Part shown: positions 1 to 5,103 of the stretch, piece after piece | Layout: each line of letters begins with the position of its first letter | Position numbering within the stretch: the stretch's first letter is position 1 | Assembly (NCBI GenBank): GCA_028712015.1 | Contig: JAQTRB010000110.1 | Location: 1-6,068, forward strand | Reading direction: 5' to 3' | Length of the DNA stretch: 6,068 nt | Origin: Syntrophales bacterium | GTDB lineage: Bacteria > Desulfobacterota > Syntrophia > Syntrophales > UBA5619 | Notes under the pieces: generated by a model | What the model was told of the DNA's origin: nothing | Databases searched by the model: none | Seen by the model: only the letters and a program-made list of their open reading frames with translations | Position numbers and translations under genes: made by a program

Positions 1-19
1 CTTTCAGCGGGCCGGCCAT
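1..19 (-). CDS. Start of an unidentified gene running off the left edge
   Basis: Only six codons are inside the window, reading MAGPLK from an ATG at 19. A purine-rich ribosome site (GGGGGAG, 31-25) sits five bases upstream, and a TATAAT hexamer lies at 47-42, so this looks like a true gene start. It follows the nucleotidase stop codon by 56 bases on the same strand. The opening M-A-G-P-L-K resembles the first residues of many CaiB/BaiF (family III) CoA-transferases, which would suit a neighbourhood with an acyl-CoA dehydrogenase. Six residues cannot establish a family, so this is only a suggestion. Confidence 0.4.
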
Positions 20-41
20 TCCATCTCCCCCTTTCCGAACC

Positions 42-47
42 ATTATA
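42..47 (-). promoter_or_regulatory. Possible -10 box (TATAAT) before the left-edge gene
   Basis: The minus strand reads a perfect TATAAT at 47-42, about 23 bases before the ATG at 19. No good -35 hexamer is visible at 16-18 bases spacing; the best there (TTTCGG) matches only the first two bases of TTGACA. It may give the left-edge gene its own promoter, or it may be chance in a short AT-rich spacer. Confidence 0.3.
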
Positions 48-75
48 AACGAATTTGCCTGGAAGCCGAAATGAC

Positions 76-1629
76 CTATTCCAGCCGCCGAATTCGTCCC
101 TCTTCGCTTGCCCGGATCACCCCGAGACGCCGGATTGTATCCACCAATAACTCCCGGAGCGGCAGCCCCGTTTGGATGTGATCCTTGCCCTTAAAAACCA
201 TATAGCTGTCGCCGCCCGTGGCCAGAAAATCGGTGATGACGACCTTGTAGACCGTTTTGGGCTGCAGCGGCTGACGGTCTTTTCCGACCCGGACGTTCTC
301 CACGGACCGGCCGCGCACGTCGAACGTGATCCCGGAAACCTGCAGGAACCCGCCGTCCGCATCCGCCGGTGTGCGGCTGACGGACCGCAACAGGGCCTGC
401 TCGATCTCCGCTCCCGTCAACGCCATTGTCATCAATTCATTGGGAAACGGCACGGTTTTAAAGACATCTTCGAGCGTAATCGGCCCCTGCCGGATGCTGG
501 CACGGATCGCCCCCGAATTGATCAGGGCCATCTGCGCGCCCGTATGGCTCATCATGATGTCGGCCACAAAATTCCCGAGCGTGGTCTCCCGATTGCGGAT
601 GTGTCCGCGCTCACCGTCCAGAAACACGTCCGCATGCCCGATCACCTCCTTGAACCGGTCGCCCAACTGATCCTGATACCCGGCCACGATCGCGGCCACC
701 CGCGGTTCGGGCTCTATCTTGTCGGTAATCGGAATATAGGCGTGGCCCACCAGATCGGCCTTCCTGGAGACGGGATCCACCCTTAAATCGATCCGGCCCA
801 GGATGCGCCCCTTTTCAAAGGCCTGAAAGATCGGAACCCGGCCCACCGTCGGGTAGGGCGACAACAGAATATGGTCGTGCCCGCCGATCACGGCCGCAAG
901 ATCGGGCAGGGCCCCGGCGATCTCCCGGTCCATCCGGTATCCGCTGTGGGAGAGCAGGACCACCGGCCCCCGGGAGCGGACCCGGTCATAAACCTGCCGG
1001 ACGGAAGACACCGCTTCCTTCACGTCCAGCGCGGCGACATAGGCCGGCAGGGTGGTGGTCAACAGCTCTTCGGTGGTGACGCCGATCACGGTCACCTCCA
1101 GGCCGTCCCGCAACGGAATAGTCCTGAAGGCCTTGCAGAGCGGACGGCCGCTTGCCTTCTCCACGACATTGGCGCTCAGAAACGGGAAAGCGGCTTTACC
1201 CTGCAACTTTCGAAAGTTTTCCAGTCCGAAGTCGAATTCGTGGTTCCCGACGGTAACCGCATCCACGCCCATCGCGTTCAGGCATTCGACATCCGGCTCG
1301 CCGCGGAACACCGTGGACATCGGCGTGCCCTGCAGCAGGTCACCGGCCACCAGAAGCAACGTGCGGCCATTTTTGCGGCTGTTTTCCGCACGGATGTCGC
1401 GGATCACGGCGGCCATGCGGGCGATGCCGCCCACCTCCTCCTTTTTGTCTCCGCTCTTGATTTCAAACGGCATCAGATGACCGTGCGGGTCGTTGAAAAA
1501 CAGAATCGTCAGCGGGATCGGCTCGGGCGGCGTACCCTGAGACAGATGACCGGCGCAACCCGCTGCCCAGACCAGCACCAAAAAAATCAGAAAAATCCTT
1601 ACGGCGTTAAACGATCGCTTCAAAAGCAT
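76..1629 (-). CDS. 5'-nucleotidase/2',3'-cyclic phosphodiesterase family lipoprotein (UshA/CpdB-like)
   Basis: A two-domain metallophosphoesterase predicted to hydrolyse nucleotides or related phosphate esters outside the cytoplasm. Positions count from ATG 1629 (517 residues). The signal peptide is KR-rich then hydrophobic and ends in a lipobox-like WAAGC, with Cys25 as lipid anchor. Di-metal motifs follow in family order: NDPHGH (46-51), GDLLQG (96-101), GNHEFD (128-133), SH (227-228) and GGHDH (249-253). The C-terminal nucleotidase domain shows GNFVAD (352-357), INSGAIR (370-376) and the substrate-binding FLATGGDSY (468-476). Length and motif order match full-length family members. A TTG at 1668 would add 13 residues and has AGGAG ten bases upstream, but gives an overlong signal peptide n-region; the ATG at 1629 has only GGGG eight bases upstream. 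I prefer 1629 because it starts a normal signal peptide. Exact substrate unknown. Confidence 0.93.
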   Translation of the reverse strand: MLLKRSFNAVRIFLIFLVLVWAAGCAGHLSQGTPPEPIPLTILFFNDPHGHLMPFEIKSGDKKEEVGGIARMAAVIRDIRAENSRKNGRTLLLVAGDLLQGTPMSTVFRGEPDVECLNAMGVDAVTVGNHEFDFGLENFRKLQGKAAFPFLSANVVEKASGRPLCKAFRTIPLRDGLEVTVIGVTTEELLTTTLPAYVAALDVKEAVSSVRQVYDRVRSRGPVVLLSHSGYRMDREIAGALPDLAAVIGGHDHILLSPYPTVGRVPIFQAFEKGRILGRIDLRVDPVSRKADLVGHAYIPITDKIEPEPRVAAIVAGYQDQLGDRFKEVIGHADVFLDGERGHIRNRETTLGNFVADIMMSHTGAQMALINSGAIRASIRQGPITLEDVFKTVPFPNELMTMALTGAEIEQALLRSVSRTPADADGGFLQVSGITFDVRGRSVENVRVGKDRQPLQPKTVYKVVITDFLATGGDSYMVFKGKDHIQTGLPLRELLVDTIRRLGVIRASEEGRIRRLE

Positions 1630-1797
1630 TATTTTGACCCCGGATTGTGCATTTGATTTGATTCGCAAAAATTAATTGCTCCTGATCTCCATTACTGCTG
1701 GCAGACTTGTTGAAAAGATCATTCAAGATGAACAAGGGAAATAGCCAACGCCAAGCTCACCGGAAGCGTAAGTGATACGGTGAAACGATTTGTTGGT

Positions 1798-2730
1798 TTA
1801 TTCCAGTTTCTTCTTTGAGGGCTTGACCTCATAAAGCGCCTGATCCTCCATGACCATGACTGCTTCGTGGGTATTAACCCTCTCAAAATGGAGCTTGGCT
1901 GTGGAGAATAGATCAGAATTCTCTGCCTTCAGATACCGTGCCGCCATTCGACAGTACTCAGGATCAATATCAATCCCTATGCTGTTGCGGCCAGTTCGCA
2001 GGGCGGCAACCATAGTAGTGCCTGTTCCGCAAAAAGGATCAAGCACAGTATCCTCTGTGAAGGAAAACATTCGCACAAGGCGTGTTGCCAACTCCAATGG
2101 AAAGGGGGCGGGGTGATGCTTGGTGGATGCTCCGGTGATGTTCCATATTTGCTGAAACCATCGATCAAACTCAGCCTTAGTAAGCCGACTGGCATCACGT
2201 TGCCCGTTTGTAGGTTTTCGATAGCCTCCGGGCTTCCTCTGCATGAGGATAAACTCCATGTCGTTTTTTATAATGGCATTGGGCTCGTAAGGTTTGCCGA
2301 GGAACTTAGAGCCGTTGGAAACCTCATACGAGGCGTTGGCGATCTTGTGCCAGATAATAGGATTGAGATTATCAAACCCGATGCGACGGCAAATAACAGA
2401 GACGTCGGAATGGAGGGGAAAAACGAGATGACGGCCAAAGCTCCGGCGTGCGACACATACATCGCCCACTACGCAAACCAAACGTCCTCCAGGAGCAAGG
2501 ACGCGGAATACATGACGCCATACTTTTTCCAGTTCGGCAAGAAACGTCTCATAGTCTTGGACGTGACCGAGTTGGTCAGGGTTTTCGTTGTAGCGCTTCA
2601 AGTTCCAATAAGGAGGAGACGTCACAACTAGATGCACAGATTCGTCCGCCAAGAATGAAAGATCACGGGCATCTCCGTTAACAAGTCTGTGCGTTGTGGA
2701 TGGCATAACTTTACACAAAGGCTGAGACAT
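1798..2730 (-). CDS. Beta-class DNA methyltransferase (TSPPY type) of a type II restriction-modification system
   Basis: An SAM-dependent amino-methyltransferase (N4-cytosine or N6-adenine), expected to protect the recognition site of the neighbouring endonuclease. Numbered from ATG 2730 (310 residues), the catalytic motif TSPPYW is at 37-42, motif X-like HPAPFP at 206-211, SAM-binding motif I DPFCGTGTT at 231-239 and motif II-like GIDIDP at 252-257. Catalytic motif first and SAM motif last defines the beta class; TSPPYW is common in N4-cytosine enzymes such as M.PvuII, so N4-cytosine is my guess. The frame stays open up to 2967, but that part lies in the endonuclease's 3' half in another frame and is probably not coding. 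ATG 2730 overlaps the endonuclease end by 20 bases; ATG 2706, four bases after its TAA, is an equally plausible start. Both have weak ribosome sites, suggesting translational coupling. The gene looks intact. Confidence 0.9.
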   Translation of the reverse strand: MSQPLCKVMPSTTHRLVNGDARDLSFLADESVHLVVTSPPYWNLKRYNENPDQLGHVQDYETFLAELEKVWRHVFRVLAPGGRLVCVVGDVCVARRSFGRHLVFPLHSDVSVICRRIGFDNLNPIIWHKIANASYEVSNGSKFLGKPYEPNAIIKNDMEFILMQRKPGGYRKPTNGQRDASRLTKAEFDRWFQQIWNITGASTKHHPAPFPLELATRLVRMFSFTEDTVLDPFCGTGTTMVAALRTGRNSIGIDIDPEYCRMAARYLKAENSDLFSTAKLHFERVNTHEAVMVMEDQALYEVKPSKKKLE

Positions 2731-3446
2731 GGCCGATAAGTGTTCTTGCGAAACGTTCGACCGAAAGATCGTCGGAAGGAGTAGCGTATGCGCCTTCAAT
2801 GCCTTCGCTGAGCGAAGAGGTAATGAATGAAGAGGCGGTATAGTGTCGTTCCAAAACCAGTTTCCGGCAGAACAACTCGTAGCGGCGCATGTAGGATGCG
2901 CCGACAAACTCGGGAAATACCTTGAAATGAGGTTGTTGCACGCTAACGGGACGGTTTGACGCGTCACAATCTTCCAGCATGAAAAAATATCCGAGAAAGG
3001 GTTGCGTGCGGGCTGTCCAAATAGGCGCGTTCCCTAAAGGCAGTCCAAAGATCGAGGGCACTGCCCATCGCTTCTTCCGTTCTATTGTTGAAATTGTTCC
3101 CGAATGATGGCCCGACCTGTGCTTTTGCCTCAATGACAACGATCAGCTTGTTATCACGCACTACAAGAAGGTCCCATTCTTTGGTAGGACGGAAGTAACC
3201 GGGTAGCTCAACGGCTTTTTTGCGAAAAATGCATGAAAGCGGAATTCCAACTTGAGTGATAAGCTCTGTAAACAGGTTGATGAAACCATCCATCTGGGCA
3301 CCGCCCGTGACGGCGCTGCGAAGACCTTGATCAGCCTTGCCGGTTTCTTTTTGTTTCCTATGTTGTGCAGCCCGGGTTCGCCAGTAGTGCGCTACCGCAT
3401 CCTTTGTTTGATCATATAGGTTCTTTAGAATCTGCGTTTGGTCCAT
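2711..3446 (-). pseudogene. Type II restriction endonuclease, XhoI/PaeR7I family, frameshifted
   Basis: The family cuts CTCGAG. The 5' part (3446 to about 3015) reads MDQTQILKNL..., with AVTGGAQMDGF (45-55), LPGYFRPTKEWD (81-92) and IEAKAQVGPSFGNNFNNR (105-122). The PD-(D/E)XK residues are visible as Asp92, Glu106 and Lys108. In this frame translation ends at 2964. The remainder continues in the next frame, from about 3004 to TAA 2711, as TQPFLGYFFMLED, PHFKVFPEF, GASYMRRYELFCRKL and a C-terminal HVSAFV. Removing one base near 3000-3015 joins the halves into about 244 residues, the expected size (PaeR7I and XhoI are about 246, from memory). As written, the product lacks its C-terminal 40% and is probably inactive. 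ATG 3446 has a weak ribosome site. A sequencing indel cannot be excluded. Confidence 0.88.
2999..3015 (-). other. Frameshift site in the endonuclease gene
   Basis: Reading 5'-3' on the minus strand, the first frame gives AYLDSPHA and then diverges into unrelated residues and a stop. The next frame (+1) picks up TQPFLGYFFMLED, which is family-like. A one-base insertion explains it. Two short runs in the interval are likely slippage or base-calling spots: CCC at 3012-3010 and CCC followed by TTT from 3001. Deleting one C in the first run gives AYLDSRTQPFLGYFF; deleting one base in the AACCC gives AYLDSPHAPFLGYFF. Both are reasonable proteins, so the exact position is not resolved. Confidence 0.8.
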
Positions 3447-3485
3447 AATTTTAATATCTCATATTCTCTCTATTTTTTCCAGTGG

Positions 3486-3550
3486 CCAACAATTAATATA
3501 AGAACTTCGCCTTTTCCGACAATTAAGAACTTCGCCTTTTCCGACAATTT
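3486..3550. repeat. Tandem 25-bp direct repeat (two copies plus a partial third)
   Basis: Two adjacent 25-base units, 3501-3525 and 3526-3550, differ only at the last base (A versus T). Each begins AGAACTTCGCC on the plus strand and ends CCGACAATT. A partial third copy of the unit's end (CCAACAATTA, 3486-3495, one mismatch) lies five bases before the first unit. On the minus strand each unit reads TGTCGG-AAAAGGCG-AAGTTCT. The array lies 55-104 bases upstream of the endonuclease start. It could be a duplicated promoter/operator, or a relic of the repeated terminal sequences found at ends of some insertion sequences such as IS21-like elements. No transposase gene is nearby. Confidence 0.85.
3495..3522 (-). 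promoter_or_regulatory. Candidate promoter of the restriction-modification operon
   Basis: On the minus strand TTGTCG (3522-3517, four of six matches to the -35 consensus) is followed after 16 bases by TATATT (3500-3495, close to TATAAT). Transcription would begin near 3488, leaving about 40 bases before the endonuclease ATG at 3446. The -35 element lies in the repeat unit proximal to the gene; the second unit carries the same TTGTCG but faces a poorer -10 (TAATTG). No gene for a controller protein is visible in the window. Confidence 0.4.
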
Positions 3551-3675
3551 GGATATCATCGCAACGTAACTCATTCGCGTCGAATCGGAGAATGATTCAT
3601 GTTTCCAAGCTTGCCCGATAGTGTTTTGCACGTCTGAAAAGCGGTTTTCTCCTTCCTGCTACTGTCCAATCGGAC

Positions 3676-4362
3676 TCATTGACCTTCCGACTCCAGCCTT
3701 TTCGCCAGTTCGAGGGCAAAACCGCCCAGGTCATTTTCCGTGAACGCCTTCATGGTGCCGGCGCAGACCGATCGAATGACCACATCGATCCAGGCGTCGG
3801 GGATGCCCATCGCCCTGAGCTGTTTGCGAACGGCCACCGCCGCCTTGATTCCCTCGGTGGAGCCGATCGTATTGACGGCCTGGACCAGATCCGCATCGCC
3901 CTGCACCACATCGGCAAATCCCATCATCTGCTGTTTGATCAACGATAGGTCTTCGGCATTTTCCGTTTTCACGACGACGATTCCCGGTTCGCCCCGGGAC
4001 ATGGAGGCCGCATGACCGATGATCTTCGCATCGACGACGGTTATTCCCGGACGTTTCGACGCAGTGGCCGGATCGATGGAGACGGTGGTGGCCATGTTCA
4101 GGATCACGGCCCCCTTTTTCGCCAAAACCTGAAGCTTTTCCAATATCTCGCGGACGGCCGCTGCGGGCACGACCAGCGCGATCAGATCGGCATCCGCGGC
4201 CTGTTCCGGCGAGACCGACCAGGACCCTCCCACCGTTTCCGCCAATTCCGACGCCTTTGCCGGAACGGTGTCGACGATGATCTTCTTCGTATCCGGCGGC
4301 AACCGCCGGGCAATCACGGAACCCATTCTTCCGGCTCCGACCACAGCCACGGTTATCGACAT
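3676..4362 (-). CDS. Small NAD(P)-binding dehydrogenase (Rossmann fold, beta-hydroxyacid dehydrogenase/F420-NADP oxidoreductase-like)
   Basis: A 228-residue cytoplasmic oxidoreductase. The N-terminal nucleotide-binding fold shows VVGAGRMGS (7-15) and ends its second strand with IIVD (Asp31), an acidic residue that usually favours NAD over NADP. VVPAAAV (64-70), ILNMATT (87-93) and DAKIIGHAASMSRGEPG (111-127) sit where beta-hydroxyacid dehydrogenases carry their substrate-binding region. By-eye alignment puts Gln161 at the position of that family's catalytic lysine, with Asn164 retained, so the chemistry may differ. The C-terminal helical domain is short. The start is well supported: AGGAGG (4374-4369) lies six bases before ATG 4362, and overlaps the stop codon of the upstream dehydrogenase scar. 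Its place in an acyl-CoA dehydrogenase operon suggests a role in acyl-CoA or hydroxyacid metabolism, which is inference. ProC-like or prephenate-dehydrogenase-like functions are less likely alternatives. Confidence 0.82.
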   Translation of the reverse strand: MSITVAVVGAGRMGSVIARRLPPDTKKIIVDTVPAKASELAETVGGSWSVSPEQAADADLIALVVPAAAVREILEKLQVLAKKGAVILNMATTVSIDPATASKRPGITVVDAKIIGHAASMSRGEPGIVVVKTENAEDLSLIKQQMMGFADVVQGDADLVQAVNTIGSTEGIKAAVAVRKQLRAMGIPDAWIDVVIRSVCAGTMKAFTENDLGGFALELAKRLESEGQ

Positions 4363-4368
4363 CCCATT

Positions 4369-4374
4369 CCTCCT
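4369..4374 (-). promoter_or_regulatory. Ribosome binding site deciding the dehydrogenase start
   Basis: AGGAGG on the minus strand, six bases before ATG 4362. An earlier ATG at 4367 is too close to the site and meets a stop after four codons, so 4362 is the true start. The site shares two bases with the TAG that ends the acyl-CoA dehydrogenase scar, as expected if the two were once coupled genes. Confidence 0.8.
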
Positions 4375-4480
4375 AAAGACCCATGAACCGGGCGGCGATC
4401 GTCTTCATGATCTCATTGGCGCCGGCGAAGATCCGAGTGACCCGGATGTCCCGCCACACGAGGGCGATCGGGTGCCTCTC
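4373..4480 (-). pseudogene. 3' end remnant of an acyl-CoA dehydrogenase gene
   Basis: Codons ending at TAG 4373 encode HPIALVWRDIRV, then TRIFAGANEIMK and TIAARFMGL, nearly identical to the C-terminus of the intact acyl-CoA dehydrogenase at 5104, exactly 731 bases away. Over about 100 bases I count roughly 14 differences, and about nine of the thirteen changed codons are synonymous, so this sequence diverged while still under selection as protein. Similarity stops abruptly near 4480: upstream residues (TEDEIRNER) do not resemble the family signature GGYGYCEEY, and the frame then runs through the lipoprotein gene in another frame. There is no start codon or ribosome site of its own. It is best read as the tail of a second dehydrogenase gene whose body was lost. 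Confidence 0.85.
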
Positions 4481-4512
4481 GTTCCGGATTTCATCTTCCG
4501 TCCAACCTTCCG

Positions 4513-5088
4513 TCACCGTCGCACACCCCTTCCTTGCCGCGCCTCCTCCATCAGGTCGTCCAGTTTTCTCTCCTGGTTGCGCAAATTGTATCGGAGATCG
4601 TCCAGTTTCCTGTCCCGATCGCGGATCTCTTCGCGCAAATGACTTCTTTCCTTGTCCGTGGTTTTCTTGCTCCGCAGCCGGATTTCCCTGCTGGACAATT
4701 CGCTGTTCAGTTGTTTGATCTCTTCCTTGGTCTGGTGGACCGCATAGGCCGCTTCGTTGTAACGCCAGAAGAGTGAATCTATGGCAGGGGGGCAAACGCC
4801 CTGGTATCGTTTGCCGTCCAGACCGGTCCGGAAGGCATTGTCGATCTGGCAATATTTACGCAATCCCTCGATCCGGCCATCCAGATAACGACGTTCATCC
4901 GGTTGGACACCATACTCGGCACAAGCCTTGCGGTGCTTTTCGATCCGAACGGCAGGCTCTCCGTTGACGCCGTCCCTCATGCCCAGGCCGTGCCAGTCCC
5001 CACTGAGGCATTCCTCCTTGTTCAGCGTAGCGCAGCCGGCCAGAATCAACAGCCCTGCCAGTATGATGATCAGGCCACGGAATTTCAT
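4513..5088 (-). CDS. DUF2799-type lipoprotein with C-terminal coiled coil
   Basis: A 191-residue envelope lipoprotein of unknown function. The signal peptide is MKFRG followed by a hydrophobic stretch, with lipobox LAGC and Cys19 as the lipid anchor. Residues 27-100 match the DUF2799 pattern: C27, GDW (30-32), RDG (38-40), H52, AC (55-56), Y68, GR (71-72), GL (75-76), YC (79-80), NAF (84-86) and GVCP (97-100). The four cysteines at 27, 56, 80 and 99 may form disulphides. From about 118 to 183 the sequence is rich in K, E, R, D and L with heptad-like spacing, suggesting a long coiled coil. The start is supported by AGGAGG (5103-5098) nine bases upstream, directly after the acyl-CoA dehydrogenase stop codon, 15 bases away, so the two are probably co-transcribed. 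It separates the dehydrogenase from the oxidoreductase and shows no obvious metabolic link to either. Confidence 0.88.
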   Translation of the reverse strand: MKFRGLIIILAGLLILAGCATLNKEECLSGDWHGLGMRDGVNGEPAVRIEKHRKACAEYGVQPDERRYLDGRIEGLRKYCQIDNAFRTGLDGKRYQGVCPPAIDSLFWRYNEAAYAVHQTKEEIKQLNSELSSREIRLRSKKTTDKERSHLREEIRDRDRKLDDLRYNLRNQERKLDDLMEEARQGRGVRR

Positions 5089-5097
5089 GGATTCTTC

Positions 5098-5103
5098 CCT
5101 CCT
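5098..5103 (-). promoter_or_regulatory. Ribosome binding site of the lipoprotein, adjoining the dehydrogenase stop
   Basis: AGGAGG on the minus strand immediately follows the TAG of the acyl-CoA dehydrogenase (TAG then AGGAGGG) and lies nine bases before ATG 5088. The same arrangement, stop codon merging into AGGAGG, is seen at the scar/oxidoreductase junction near 4373. Confidence 0.75.

Noticed and set aside
871..1656. Long open frame on the plus strand opposite the nucleotidase gene
   Set aside because: It is antisense to a clearly conserved gene, has no recognisable domain and is explained by the GC-rich codon pattern of the opposite strand.
1676..1744. Plus-strand fragment ending RLVEKIIQDEQGK followed by TAG, possibly the tail of a lost gene
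   Set aside because: Only about 20 codons, no recognisable family, and a stop immediately upstream; chance is as likely.
1741..1797. Possible terminator after the methyltransferase (CACCG...CGGTG)
   Set aside because: Five-base stem with a 15-base loop and no T-run after it on the minus strand.
2113..2631. Plus-strand open frame opposite the methyltransferase
   Set aside because: No recognisable motif and fully antisense to the motif-bearing methyltransferase.
2731..2967. N-terminal extension of the methyltransferase (79 further codons, starting MTRQTVPLAC)
   Set aside because: It lies wholly within the 3' half of the endonuclease in another frame, has no methyltransferase motif, and the recognisable protein begins near GDARDLSFL.
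3551..3675. Possible terminator or regulatory hairpins downstream of the oxidoreductase gene (GTCC-GATT-GGAC; GAAAA-CCGC-TTTTC; GAATC...GATTC)
   Set aside because: Stems are four to five bases, AT-rich or without a following T-run, so none is convincing; otherwise I see nothing in this spacer.
4481..4852. Upstream extension of the acyl-CoA dehydrogenase scar frame as a separate protein
   Set aside because: It overlaps the lipoprotein gene in a shifted frame, lacks a ribosome site and shows no family similarity before HPIALVW.
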